Positions 12,080 to 26,450 of a stretch of DNA of 64,000 bases are shown here, in pieces. The stretch's first letter is position 1; each line of letters begins with the position of its first letter. The notes beneath the pieces are model-generated. The model searched no databases, was not told the origin of the DNA, and saw only the letters and a list, made by a program, of their open reading frames with translations. The translations under genes were made by a program, and so were the position numbers. This stretch comes from Struthio camelus (Eukaryota > Chordata > Aves > Struthioniformes > Struthionidae), in NCBI RefSeq assembly GCF_040807025.1, contig NC_090952.1:2728001-2792000 (forward strand), given 5' to 3'.

Positions 12080-15000
12080 CGAGCCTGAAACCACTGCGTC
12101 AGGGCAGAAGCCACTCCGTCGTTGCTGAAACCACTCGGCCGAGCCTAAAACCACTCCGCCGGGGCCAAAACCACTGCGTCGGGGCTGAAACCACTCCGCC
12201 AGGGCCAAAACCACTCTGCCAAGCCTAAAACCACTCCGCCGGGGCGAAAAGCACTCCATCGGGGCTGAAACTACTCCGCCGAGCCTAAAAGCAGTGGGTC
12301 AGGGCTGAAACCACTCTGCCAAGCCTGAAACCACTCCGCCGACATTAAAACCACTCCGCCAAGCCTAAAACGACTCCGTCGGGGCTGAAACCACTCCGCC
12401 AAGCCGAAAACCACTGCGTCGGGGTTGAAACCACTCCGCCAGGGCCAAAACCACTCGTCTGACCTTAAAACCACTCTGCCGAGCCTAAAAGCACTGCGTC
12501 GGGCCTGAAACCACTCCGCCAGGGCTGAAACCACTCCGCCAGGGCTGAAACCACTGCGTCAGGTGGAAAACCACTCTGCCAAGCCGAAAACCACTCCGCC
12601 GGGGCGAAAACCACTGCGTCGGGGCTGAAACCACTCCACCAAGCCTAAAAGCACTCTGTCGGGGCTGAAACCACTCCGCCGAGCCTAAAAGCAGTGGGTC
12701 AGGGCTGAAACCACTCCGCCAAGCCGAAAACCACTCCGCCAAGCCGAAAACCACTCCGCCGAGGCGAAAACCACTCCGCCGACGCGAAAAGCAGTGGGTC
12801 AGGGCTGAAACCACTCCACCGAGCCTAAAACCACTGCGTCGGGGCCGAAACCACTGCGTCGGGGCAGAAGCCACTCCGTCGTTGCTGGAACCACTCAGCT
12901 GATCCTAAAACCACTGCGTCGGGGCTGAAACCACTCTGCCAGGGCCAAAACGACTCTGCCAAGCCTAAAACCACTCCGCCGGGGCTGAAACCACTCCGCC
13001 AGGGCCAAAACCACTCTGCCAAGCCTAAAACCACTCCGCCGGGGCTGAAACCACTCCGCCGAGCCTAAAACCACTCCGTTGGGGCTGAAACCACTCCGCC
13101 AAGCCGAAAACCACTGTGTCAGGTGGAAAACCACTCCGCTGAGCCTAAAAGCAGTGCGTCAGGGCTGAAACCACTCTGCCAAGCCTAAAACCACTCCGCC
13201 AAGCCTAAAACGACTCCGTCGGGGCTGAAACCACTCCGCCGAGCCTGAAACCACTGCGTCAGGGCAGAAGCCACTCGGTCGTTGCTGAAACCACTCGGCC
13301 GAGCCTAAAACCACTCCGCCGGCGCCAAAACCACTCTGCCGGGGCGAAAAGCAGTGCGTCAGGGCTGAAACCACTCAGCTGATCCTAAAACCACTGCGTC
13401 GGGGCAGAAACCACTGCGCCAGGGCTAAAACCACTGCGTCGGGGCAGAAACCACTCCACCAAGCCTAAAAGCACTGTGTCGGGGCTGAAACCACACCGCT
13501 AGGGACAAAACCACTGCGTCGGGGCAGAAACCACTCCACCAAGCCTAAAAGCACTGCGTCGGGGCTGAAAGCGTTCCACCAGGGTTAAAACCACTCTGCC
13601 GACATTAAAACCACTCCGCCGAGCCTGAAACCACTGCGTCAGGGCTGAAACCACTCCGCCGAGCCTGAAACCACTGCGTCAGGGCTGAAACCACTCCGCC
13701 GAGCCTGAAACCACTGCGTCAGGCCTGAAACCACTCCGCCTAGCCTAAAACCACTGCGTCATTGCTGAAACCACTCCGCCGGGCCTAAAACAACTCTGTC
13801 GGGGCCAAAACCACTCCACCAGTGCTGAAACCGCTCCGTCGGGGCTGAAACCATTCCACCAAGCCGAAAGCACTCTGTCGGGGCTGAAACCACTCCGCCA
13901 AGCCGAAAAGCACTCTGTCGGGGTTGAAACCACTCCGCCAAGCCGAAAACCACTGCGTCGGGGTTGAAACCACTCCGCCAGGGCCAAAACCACTCGTCTG
14001 ACCTTAAAACCACTCTGCCGAGCCTAAAAGCACTGCGTCGGGGCTGAAACCACTCCGCCAGGGCTGAAACCACTCCGCCAGGGCCAAAACCACTCTGCCG
14101 GGGCTGAAACCACTGCGTCAGGTGGAAAACCACTCTGCCAAGCCGAAAACCACTCCGCCGGGGCGAAAACCACTGCGTCGGGGCTGAAACCACTCCACCA
14201 AGCCTAAAAGCACTCTGTCGGGGCTGAAACCACTCCGCCGAGCCTAAAAGCAGTGCGTCAGGGCTGAAACAACTCCGCCAAGCCGAAAACCACTCCACCG
14301 AGGCGAAAACCACTCCGTCGGGGCTGAAACCGCTCCGCCGAGGCGAAAAGCAGTGGGTCAGGGCTGAAACCACTCCGCCGAGCCTAAAACCACTGCGTCG
14401 GGGCCGAAACCACTGCGTCGGGGCAGAAGCCACTCCGTCGTTGCTGAAACCACTCAGCTGATCCTAAAACCACTGCGTCGGGGCTGAAACCACTCTGCCA
14501 GGGCCAAAACGACTCTGCCAAGCCTAAAACCACTCCGCCGGGGCTGAAACCACTCCGTTGGGGCCAAAACCACTCTGCCAAGCCTAAAACCACTCCGCCG
14601 GGGCTGAAACCACTCTGCCGAGCCTAAAACCACTCCGTTGGGGCCGAAACCCCTCCGCCAAGCCGAAAACCACTGCGTCAGGTGGAAAACCACTCCGCCG
14701 AGGCGAAAACCGCTCCGCCGAGGCGAAAAGCAGTGCGTCAGGGCTGAAACCACTCCGCCGAGCCGAAAACCACTCCGTCAGGGCAGAAACCACTGCGCCA
14801 GGGCCAAAACCACTGCGTTGGGGCAGAAACCACTCCACCAAGCCTAAAAGCACTGCGTCGGGGCTGAAACCACACCGCTAGGGACAAAACCACTGCGTCG
14901 GGGCTGAAAGCGTTCCACCAGGGTTAAAACCACTCCGCCGACATTAAAACCACTCCGCCGAGCCTGAAACCACTGCGTCAGGGCTGAAACCACTCCGCCG

Positions 15001-18000
15001 AGCCTGAAACCACTGCGTCAGGGCTGAAACCACTCCGCCGAGCCTGAAACCACTGCGTCAGGCCTGAAACCACTCCGCCTAGCCTAAAACCACTGCGTCA
15101 TTGCTGAAACCACTCCACCGGGCCTAAAACAACTCTGTCGGGGCCAAAACCACTCCACCAGTGCTGAAACTGCTCCGTCGGGGCTGAAACCATTCCACCA
15201 AGCCGAAAGCACTCTGTCGAGGCTGAAACCACTCCGCCAAGCCGAAAAGCACTCTGTCGGGGCTGAAACCACTCCGCCAAGCCGAAAAGCACTCTGTCGG
15301 GGTTGAAACCACTCCGCCAAGCCGAAAAGCACTCTGTCGGGGCTGAAACCACTCCGCCAAGCCGAAAAGCACTCTGTCGGGGTTGAAACCACTCCGCCAA
15401 GCCTAAAACGACTCCGTCGGGCTGAAAACCACTCCGCCGAGCCTGAAACCACTGCGTCAGGGCAGAAGCCACTCGGTCGTTGCTGAAACCACTCGGCCGA
15501 GCCTAAAACCACTCCGCCGGCGCCAAAACCACTCTGCCGGGGCGAAAAGCAGTGCGTCAGGGCTGAAACCACTCAGCTGATCCTAAAACCACTGCGTCGG
15601 GGCAGAAACCACTGCGCCAGGGCTAAAACCACTGCGTCGGGGCAGAAACCACTCCACCAAGCCTAAAAGCACTGCGTCGGGGCTGAAACCACACCGCTAG
15701 GGACAAAACCACTGCGTCGGGGCAGAAACCACTCCACCAAGCCTAAAAGCACTGCGTCGGGGCTGAAAGCGTTCCACCAGGGTTAAAACCACTCTGCCGA
15801 CATTAAAACCACTCCGCCGAGCCTGAAACCACTGCGTCAGGGCTGAAACCACTCCGCCGAGCCTGAAACCACTGCGTCAGGGCTGAAACCACTCCGCCGA
15901 GCCTGAAACCACTGCGTCAGGCCTGAAACCACTCCGCCTAGCCTAAAACCACTGCGTCATTGCTGAAACCACTCCGCCGGGCCTAAAACAACTCTGTCGG
16001 GGCCAAAACCACTCCACCAGTGCTGAAACCGCTCCGTCGGGGCTGAAACCATTCCACCAAGCCGAAAGCACTCTGTCGGGGCTGAAACCACTCCGCCAAG
16101 CCGAAAAGCACTCTGTCGGGGTTGAAACCACTCCGCCAAGCCGAAAACCACTGCGTCGGGGTTGAAACCACTCCGCCAGGGCCAAAACCACTCGTCTGAC
16201 CTTAAAACCACTCTGCCGAGCCTAAAAGCACTGCGTCGGGGCTGAAACCACTCCGCCAGGGCTGAAACCACTCCGCCAGGGCCAAAACCACTCTGCCGGG
16301 GCTGAAACCACTGCGTCAGGTGGAAAACCACTCTGCCAAGCCGAAAACTACTCCGCCGGGGCGAAAACCACTGCGTCGGGGCTGAAACCACTCCACCAAG
16401 CCTAAAAGCACTCTGTCGGGGCTGAAACCACTCCGCCGAGCCTAAAAGCAGTGCGTCAGGGCTGAAACAACTCCGCCAAGCCGAAAACCACTCCACCGAG
16501 GCGAAAACCACTCCGTCGGGGCTGAAACCGCTCCGCCGAGGCGAAAAGCAGTGGGTCAGGGCTGAAACCACTCCGCCGAGCCTAAAACCACTGCGTCGGG
16601 GCCGAAACCACTGCGTCGGGGCAGAAGCCACTCCGTCGTTGCTGAAACCACTCAGCTGATCCTAAAACCACTGCGTCGGGGCTGAAACCACTCTGCCAGG
16701 GCCAAAACGACTCTGCCAAGCCTAAAACCACTCCGCCGGGGCTGAAACCACTCCGTTGGGGCCAAAACCACTCTGCCAAGCCTAAAACCACTCCGCCGGG
16801 GCTGAAACCACTCTGCCGAGCCTAAAACCACTCCGTTGGGGCCGAAACCCCTCCGCCAAGCCGAAAACCACTGCGTCAGGTGGAAAACCACTCCGCCGAG
16901 GCGAAAACCGCTCCGCCGAGGCGAAAAGCAGTGCGTCAGGGCTGAAACCACTCCGCCGAGCCGAAAACCACTCCGTCAGGGCAGAAACCACTGCGCCAGG
17001 GCCAAAACCACTGCGTTGGGGCAGAAACCACTCCACCAAGCCTAAAAGCACTGCGTCGGGGCTGAAACCACACCGCTAGGGACAAAACCACTGCGTCGGG
17101 GCTGAAAGCGTTCCACCAGGGTTAAAACCACTCCGCCGACATTAAAACCACTCCGCCGAGCCTGAAACCACTGCGTCAGGGCTGAAACCACTCCGCCGAG
17201 CCTGAAACCACTGCGTCAGGGCTGAAACCACTCCGCCGAGCCTGAAACCACTGCGTCAGGCCTGAAACCACTCCGCCTAGCCTAAAACCACTGCGTCATT
17301 GCTGAAACCACTCCACCGGGCCTAAAACAACTCTGTCGGGGCCAAAACCACTCCACCAGTGCTGAAACTGCTCCGTCGGGGCTGAAACCATTCCACCAAG
17401 CCGAAAGCACTCTGTCGAGGCTGAAACCACTCCGCCAAGCCGAAAAGCACTCTGTCGGGGCTGAAACCACTCCGCCAAGCCGAAAAGCACTCTGTCGGGG
17501 TTGAAACCACTCCGCCAAGCCGAAAACCACTGCGTCGGGGTTGAAACCACTCCGCCAGGGCCAAAACCACTCGTCTGACCTTAAAACTACTCTGCCGAGC
17601 CTAAAAGCACTGCGTCGGGGCTGAAACCACTCCGCCAGGGCTGAAACCACTCCGCCAGGGCTGAAACCACTCTGCCGGGGCTGAAACCACTGCGTCAGGT
17701 GGAAAACCACTCTGCCAAGCCGAAAACCACTCCGCCGGGGCGAAAACCACTGCGTCGGGGCTGAAACCACTCCACCAAGCCTAAAAGCACTCTGTCGGGG
17801 CTGAAACCACTCCGCCGAGCCTAAAAGCAGTGCGTCAGGGCTGAAACAACTCCGCCAAGCCGAAAACCACTCCACCGAGGCGAAAACCACTCCGTCGGGG
17901 CTGAAACCGCTCCGCCGAGGCGAAAAGCAGTGGGTCAGGGCTGAAACCACTCCGCCGAGCCTAAAACCACTGCGTCGGGGCAGAAACCACTCCGTCGTTG

Positions 18001-19110
18001 CTGAAACCACTCCGTCGTTGCTGAAACCACTCAGCTGATCCTAAAACCACTGCGTCGGGGCTGAAACCACTCTGCCAGGGCCAAAACGACTCTGCCAAGC
18101 CTAAAACCACTCCGCCGGGGCTGAAACCACTCCGTTGGGGCCAAAACCACTCCGCCGAGCCTAAAACCCCTCCGTCGGGGCTGAAGCCACTCCGCCGAGC
18201 CTAAAACCCCTCCGTCGGGGTCGAAACCACTCCATGAAGCCTAAAACCACTCTGTCGGGGCTGAAACCCCTCCGCCGAGCCTATAACCACTCCGTTAGGG
18301 CGGAAACCACAGTGCTGGGGCGGAAACTGCTCCGTCAGGCTGAAAAGCACTGCGTCAGGCCGAAAACCACTCCACCAGGACCAAAACCACTCTGTCGGGG
18401 CTGAAACCACTCCATCAAGCCTAAAACCACTCTGTCGGGGCTGAAACCACTCCGCCGAGCCTAAAACCACTGTGTTGGGGCCAAAAAGCACTCTGTCAGG
18501 GCAGAAACCACTGCGTCGGGGCAGAAACCACTGTGCCAGGACCAACTCCACTCCGTCGGGGCTGAAACCACTGTGCCAGGACCAAAACCACTGTGCCAGG
18601 ACCAAAACCACTGCGTCAGGCCTAAAACCACTCTGTCGGTGCTGAAACCACTCCACCAAGCCTAAAACCACTCTGTCAGGGCCAAAACCACTCCGTCAGG
18701 GCAGAAACAACTCCGCCAGGGCCAAAACCACTCGTCTGACCTTAAAACGACTCCGCCGAGCCTAAAAGCACTGCGTCGGGGCTGAAACCACTCCGCCGAG
18801 GCCAAAACCACTGCGTCGGGGCTGAAACCACTCCGCCAGTGCTGAAACCACTGTGTCAGGGCTGGGACCACTGCGTCGGGGCTGAAACCACTGCGTCAGG
18901 CCTAAAACCACTCTGCCGAGCCTAAAACAACTCCGTCGGGGCCAAAACCACTCCACCAGTGCTGAAACCGCTCCGTTGGGGCTGAAACCCCTCCGTGAAG
19001 CCTAAAAGCACTCTGTCGGGGCTGAAACCATTCCGCCAAGCCAAAAAGCACTCTGTCGGGGTTGAATCCACTCCGCCAAGCCGAAAAGCACTGTGTCGGG
19101 GTTTAAACCA
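12080..19110. repeat. Family-2 higher-order block A (about 6.9 kb)
   Basis: This block is repeated as B (offset 6,937, later 6,857) and C (offset 20,438 from A). Exact internal matches include 12,825-13,034 with 19,762-19,971 and 33,263-33,472, and 13,759-14,433 with 20,696-21,370 and 34,197-34,871. The change from 6,937 to 6,857 is an 80-bp (four-monomer) difference near 15.3 kb. Within the block a marker with cctagcctaaaacc followed by gtcattgctg appears at about 13,738, 15,077, 15,936 and 17,275, splitting it into 1,339-bp and 859-bp sub-units. Confidence 0.88.
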
Positions 19111-22100
19111 CTCCGCCGGGGCCAAAACCACTGCGTCGGGGCTGAAACCACTCCGCCAGGGCCAAAACCACTCTGCCAAGCCTAAAACCACTCCGCCGGG
19201 GCGAAAAGCACTCCATCGGGGCTGAAACTACTCCGCCGAGCCTAAAAGCAGTGGGTCAGGGCTGAAACCACTCTGCCAAGCCTGAAACCACTCCGCCGAC
19301 ATTAAAACCACTCCGCCAAGCCTAAAACGACTCCGTCGGGGCTGAAACCACTCCGCCAAGCCGAAAACCACTGCGTCGGGGTTGAAACCACTCCGCCAGG
19401 GCCAAAACCACTCGTCTGACCTTAAAACCACTCTGCCGAGCCTAAAAGCACTGCGTCGGGCCTGAAACCACTCCGCCAGGGCTGAAACCACTGCGTCAGG
19501 TGGAAAACCACTCTGCCAAGCCGAAAACCACTCCGCCGGGGCGAAAACCACTGCGTCGGGGCTGAAACCACTCCACCAAGCCTAAAAGCACTCTGTCGGG
19601 GCTGAAACCACTCCGCCGAGCCTAAAAGCAGTGGGTCAGGGCTGAAACCACTCCGCCAAGCCGAAAACCACTCCGCCAAGCCGAAAACCACTCCGCCGAG
19701 GCGAAAACCACTCCGCCGACGCGAAAAGCAGTGGGTCAGGGCTGAAACCACTCCACCGAGCCTAAAACCACTGCGTCGGGGCCGAAACCACTGCGTCGGG
19801 GCAGAAGCCACTCCGTCGTTGCTGGAACCACTCAGCTGATCCTAAAACCACTGCGTCGGGGCTGAAACCACTCTGCCAGGGCCAAAACGACTCTGCCAAG
19901 CCTAAAACCACTCCGCCGGGGCTGAAACCACTCCGCCAGGGCCAAAACCACTCTGCCAAGCCTAAAACCACTCCGCCGGGGCTGAAACCACTCCGCCGAG
20001 CCTAAAACCACTCCGTTGGGGCTGAAACCACTCCGCCAAGCCGAAAACCACTGTGTCAGGTGGAAAACCACTCCGCTGAGCCTAAAAGCAGTGCGTCAGG
20101 GCTGAAACCACTCTGCCAAGCCTAAAACCACTCCGCCAAGCCTAAAACGACTCCGTCGGGGCTGAAACCACTCCGCCGAGCCTGAAACCACTGCGTCAGG
20201 GCAGAAGCCACTCGGTCGTTGCTGAAACCACTCGGCCGAGCCTAAAACCACTCCGCCGGCGCCAAAACCACTCTGCCGGGGCGAAAAGCAGTGCGTCAGG
20301 GCTGAAACCACTCAGCTGATCCTAAAACCACTGCGTCGGGGCAGAAACCACTGCGCCAGGGCTAAAACCACTGCGTCGGGGCAGAAACCACTCCACCAAG
20401 CCTAAAAGCACTGCGTCGGGGCTGAAACCACACCGCTAGGGACAAAACCACTGCGTCGGGGCAGAAACCACTCCACCAAGCCTAAAAGCACTGCGTCGGG
20501 GCTGAAAGCGTTCCACCAGGGTTAAAACCACTCTGCCGACATTAAAACCACTCCGCCGAGCCTGAAACCACTGCGTCAGGGCTGAAACCACTCCGCCGAG
20601 CCTGAAACCACTGCGTCAGGGCTGAAACCACTCCGCCGAGCCTGAAACCACTGCGTCAGGCCTGAAACCACTCCGCCTAGCCTAAAACCACTGCGTCATT
20701 GCTGAAACCACTCCGCCGGGCCTAAAACAACTCTGTCGGGGCCAAAACCACTCCACCAGTGCTGAAACCGCTCCGTCGGGGCTGAAACCATTCCACCAAG
20801 CCGAAAGCACTCTGTCGGGGCTGAAACCACTCCGCCAAGCCGAAAAGCACTCTGTCGGGGTTGAAACCACTCCGCCAAGCCGAAAACCACTGCGTCGGGG
20901 TTGAAACCACTCCGCCAGGGCCAAAACCACTCGTCTGACCTTAAAACCACTCTGCCGAGCCTAAAAGCACTGCGTCGGGGCTGAAACCACTCCGCCAGGG
21001 CTGAAACCACTCCGCCAGGGCCAAAACCACTCTGCCGGGGCTGAAACCACTGCGTCAGGTGGAAAACCACTCTGCCAAGCCGAAAACCACTCCGCCGGGG
21101 CGAAAACCACTGCGTCGGGGCTGAAACCACTCCACCAAGCCTAAAAGCACTCTGTCGGGGCTGAAACCACTCCGCCGAGCCTAAAAGCAGTGCGTCAGGG
21201 CTGAAACAACTCCGCCAAGCCGAAAACCACTCCACCGAGGCGAAAACCACTCCGTCGGGGCTGAAACCGCTCCGCCGAGGCGAAAAGCAGTGGGTCAGGG
21301 CTGAAACCACTCCGCCGAGCCTAAAACCACTGCGTCGGGGCCGAAACCACTGCGTCGGGGCAGAAGCCACTCCGTCGTTGCTGAAACCACTCAGCTGATC
21401 CTAAAACCACTGCGTCGGGGCTGAAACCACTCTGCCAGGGCCAAAACGACTCTGCCAAGCCTAAAACCACTCCGCCGGGGCTGAAACCACTCCGTTGGGG
21501 CCAAAACCACTCTGCCAAGCCTAAAACCACTCCGCCGGGGCTGAAACCACTCTGCCGAGCCTAAAACCACTCCGTTGGGGCCGAAACCCCTCCGCCAAGC
21601 CGAAAACCACTGCGTCAGGTGGAAAACCACTCCGCCGAGGCGAAAACCGCTCCGCCGAGGCGAAAAGCAGTGCGTCAGGGCTGAAACCACTCCGCCGAGC
21701 CGAAAACCACTCCGTCAGGGCAGAAACCACTGCGCCAGGGCCAAAACCACTGCGTTGGGGCAGAAACCACTCCACCAAGCCTAAAAGCACTGCGTCGGGG
21801 CTGAAACCACACCGCTAGGGACAAAACCACTGCGTCGGGGCTGAAAGCGTTCCACCAGGGTTAAAACCACTCCGCCGACATTAAAACCACTCCGCCGAGC
21901 CTGAAACCACTGCGTCAGGGCTGAAACCACTCCGCCGAGCCTGAAACCACTGCGTCAGGGCTGAAACCACTCCGCCGAGCCTGAAACCACTGCGTCAGGC
22001 CTGAAACCACTCCGCCTAGCCTAAAACCACTGCGTCATTGCTGAAACCACTCCACCGGGCCTAAAACAACTCTGTCGGGGCCAAAACCACTCCACCAGTG

Positions 22101-25100
22101 CTGAAACTGCTCCGTCGGGGCTGAAACCATTCCACCAAGCCGAAAGCACTCTGTCGAGGCTGAAACCACTCCGCCAAGCCGAAAAGCACTCTGTCGGGGC
22201 TGAAACCACTCCGCCAAGCCGAAAAGCACTCTGTCGGGGTTGAAACCACTCCGCCAAGCCTAAAACGACTCCGTCGGGCTGAAAACCACTCCGCCGAGCC
22301 TGAAACCACTGCGTCAGGGCAGAAGCCACTCGGTCGTTGCTGAAACCACTCGGCCGAGCCTAAAACCACTCCGCCGGCGCCAAAACCACTCTGCCGGGGC
22401 GAAAAGCAGTGCGTCAGGGCTGAAACCACTCAGCTGATCCTAAAACCACTGCGTCGGGGCAGAAACCACTGCGCCAGGGCTAAAACCACTGCGTCGGGGC
22501 AGAAACCACTCCACCAAGCCTAAAAGCACTGCGTCGGGGCTGAAACCACACCGCTAGGGACAAAACCACTGCGTCGGGGCAGAAACCACTCCACCAAGCC
22601 TAAAAGCACTGCGTCGGGGCTGAAAGCGTTCCACCAGGGTTAAAACCACTCTGCCGACATTAAAACCACTCCACCGAGCCTGAAACCACTGCGTCAGGGC
22701 TGAAACCACTCCGCCGAGCCTGAAACCACTGCGTCAGGGCTGAAACCACTCCGCCGAGCCTGAAACCACTGCGTCAGGCCTGAAACCACTCCGCCTAGCC
22801 TAAAACCACTGCGTCATTGCTGAAACCACTCCGCCGGGCCTAAAACAACTCTGTCGGGGCCAAAACCACTCCACCAGTGCTGAAACCGCTCCGTCGGGGC
22901 TGAAACCATTCCACCAAGCCGAAAGCACTCTGTCGGGGCTGAAACCACTCCGCCAAGCCGAAAAGCACTCTGTCGGGGTTGAAACCACTCCGCCAAGCCG
23001 AAAACCACTGCGTCGGGGTTGAAACCACTCCGCCAGGGCCAAAACCACTCGTCTGACCTTAAAACCACTCTGCCGAGCCTAAAAGCACTGCGTCGGGGCT
23101 GAAACCACTCCGCCAGGGCTGAAACCACTCCGCCAGGGCCAAAACCACTCTGCCGGGGCTGAAACCACTGCGTCAGGTGGAAAACCACTCTGCCAAGCCG
23201 AAAACCACTCCGCCGGGGCGAAAACCACTGCGTCGGGGCTGAAACCACTCCACCAAGCCTAAAAGCACTCTGTCGGGGCTGAAACCACTCCGCCGAGCCT
23301 AAAAGCAGTGCGTCAGGGCTGAAACAACTCCGCCAAGCCGAAAACCACTCCACCGAGGCGAAAACCACTCCGTCGGGGCTGAAACCGCTCCGCCGAGGCG
23401 AAAAGCAGTGGGTCAGGGCTGAAACCACTCCGCCGAGCCTAAAACCACTGCGTCGGGGCCGAAACCACTGCGTCGGGGCAGAAGCCACTCCGTCGTTGCT
23501 GAAACCACTCAGCTGATCCTAAAACCACTGCGTCGGGGCTGAAACCACTCTGCCAGGGCCAAAACGACTCTGCCAAGCCTAAAACCACTCCGCCGGGGCT
23601 GAAACCACTCCGTTGGGGCCAAAACCACTCTGCCAAGCCTAAAACCACTCCGCCGGGGCTGAAACCACTCTGCCGAGCCTAAAACCACTCCGTTGGGGCC
23701 GAAACCCCTCCGCCAAGCCGAAAACCACTGCGTCAGGTGGAAAACCACTCCGCCGAGGCGAAAACCGCTCCGCCGAGGCGAAAAGCAGTGCGTCAGGGCT
23801 GAAACCACTCCGCCGAGCCGAAAACCACTCCGTCAGGGCAGAAACCACTGCGCCAGGGCCAAAACCACTGCGTTGGGGCAGAAACCACTCCACCAAGCCT
23901 AAAAGCACTGCGTCGGGGCTGAAACCACACCGCTAGGGACAAAACCACTGCGTCGGGGCTGAAAGCGTTCCACCAGGGTTAAAACCACTCCGCCGACATT
24001 AAAACCACTCCGCCGAGCCTGAAACCACTGCGTCAGGGCTGAAACCACTCCGCCGAGCCTGAAACCACTGCGTCAGGGCTGAAACCACTCCGCCGAGCCT
24101 GAAACCACTGCGTCAGGCCTGAAACCACTCCGCCTAGCCTAAAACCACTGCGTCATTGCTGAAACCACTCCACCGGGCCTAAAACAACTCTGTCGGGGCC
24201 AAAACCACTCCACCAGTGCTGAAACTGCTCCGTCGGGGCTGAAACCATTCCACCAAGCCGAAAGCACTCTGTCGAGGCTGAAACCACTCCGCCAAGCCGA
24301 AAAGCACTCTGTCGGGGCTGAAACCACTCCGCCAAGCCGAAAAGCACTCTGTCGGGGTTGAAACCACTCCGCCAAGCCGAAAACCACTGCGTCGGGGTTG
24401 AAACCACTCCGCCAGGGCCAAAACCACTCGTCTGACCTTAAAACTACTCTGCCGAGCCTAAAAGCACTGCGTCGGGGCTGAAACCACTCCGCCAGGGCTG
24501 AAACCACTCCGCCAGGGCTGAAACCACTCTGCCGGGGCTGAAACCACTGCGTCAGGTGGAAAACCACTCTGCCAAGCCGAAAACCACTCCGCCGGGGCGA
24601 AAACCACTGCGTCGGGGCTGAAACCACTCCACCAAGCCTAAAAGCACTCTGTCGGGGCTGAAACCACTCCGCCGAGCCTAAAAGCAGTGCGTCAGGGCTG
24701 AAACAACTCCGCCAAGCCGAAAACCACTCCACCGAGGCGAAAACCACTCCGTCGGGGCTGAAACCGCTCCGCCGAGGCGAAAAGCAGTGGGTCAGGGCTG
24801 AAACCACTCCGCCGAGCCTAAAACCACTGCGTCGGGGCAGAAACCACTCCGTCGTTGCTGAAACCACTCCGTCGTTGCTGAAACCACTCAGCTGATCCTA
24901 AAACCACTGCGTCGGGGCTGAAACCACTCTGCCAGGGCCAAAACGACTCTGCCAAGCCTAAAACCACTCCGCCGGGGCTGAAACCACTCCGTTGGGGCCA
25001 AAACCACTCCGCCGAGCCTAAAACCCCTCCGTCGGGGCTGAAGCCACTCCGCCGAGCCTAAAACCCCTCCGTCGGAGTCGAAACCACTCCATGAAGCCTA

Positions 25101-26450
25101 AAACCACTCTGTCGGGGCTGAAACCCCTCCGCCGAGCCTATAACCACTCCGTTAGGGCGGAAACCACAGTGCTGGGGCGGAAACTGCTCCGTCAGGCTGA
25201 AAAGCACTGCGTCAGGCCGAAAACCACTCCACCAGGACCAAAACCACTCTGTCGGGGCTGAAACCACTCCATCAAGCCTAAAACCACTCTGTCGGGGCTG
25301 AAACCACTCCGCCGAGCCTAAAACCACTGTGTTGGGGCCAAAAAGCACTCTGTCAGGGCAGAAACCACTGCGTCGGGGCAGAAACCACTGTGCCAGGACC
25401 AACTCCACTCCGTCGGGGCTGAAACCACTGTGCCAGGACCAAAACCACTGTGCCAGGACCAAAACCACTGCGTCAGGCCTAAAACCACTCTGTCGGTGCT
25501 GAAACCACTCCACCAAGCCTAAAACCACTCTGTCAGGGCCAAAACCACTCCGTCAGGGCAGAAACAACTCCGCCAGGGCCAAAACCACTCGTCTGACCTT
25601 AAAACGACTCCGCCGAGCCTAAAAGCACTGCGTCGGGGCTGAAACCACTCCGCCGAGGCCAAAACCACTGCGTCGGGGCTGAAACCACTCCGCCAGTGCT
25701 GAAACCACTGTGTCAGGGCTGGGACCACTGCGTCGGGGCTGAAACCACTGCGTCAGGCCTAAAACCACTCTGCCGAGCCTAAAACAACTCCGTCGGGGCC
25801 AAAACCACTCCACCAGTGCTGAAACCGCTCCGTTGGGGCTGAAACCCCTCCGTGAAGCCTAAAAGCACTCTGTCGGGGTTGAATCCACTCCGCCAAGCCG
25901 AAAAGCACTGTGTCGGGGTTTAAACCACTCCGCCAAGCCGAAAACCACTGCGTTGGGGTTGAAACCACTCCGCCAGGGCCAAAACCACTCGGCTGACCTT
26001 AAAACCACTCCGCCGAGCCTAAAAGCACTGCATCGGGGCTGAAACCACTCCGCGAGGGCCAAAACCACTCCGCCGAGCCTGAAACCACTCCGTCGTTGCT
26101 GAAACCACTCCGCCAGGGCCAAAACCACTCTGCCAAGCCTAAAACCACTGCGTCGGGGCTGAAACCACTCCGCCGAGGCCAAAACGACTGCGTCGGGGCT
26201 GAAACCACTCTGCTGAGGCCAGAACCCCTCCGTCGGGGCTGAAACCACTCCATCAAGCCTAAAACCACTGCGTCGGGGCTGAAACTGCTCCGTCAGGACT
26301 GGAACTACTCCGCCGAGCCTGAAACGACTCCGTCGGGGCTGAAACCACTCCGCCGAGCCTGAAACCACTGCGTCAGGCCTGAAACCACTCCGCCGAGCCT
26401 GAAACCACTGCGTCAGGGCAGAAGCCACTCCGTCGTTGCTGAAACCACTC
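19110..26450. repeat. Family-2 higher-order block B
   Basis: Lies directly head-to-tail behind block A. The marker monomer with gtcattgctg appears at about 20,675, 22,014, 22,793 and 24,132 (spacings 1,339, 779 and 1,339). The right part, 25,058-25,528, equals 18,201-18,671 of block A and 38,619-39,089 of block C. It ends where family-1 monomers resume near 26,450. Confidence 0.88.
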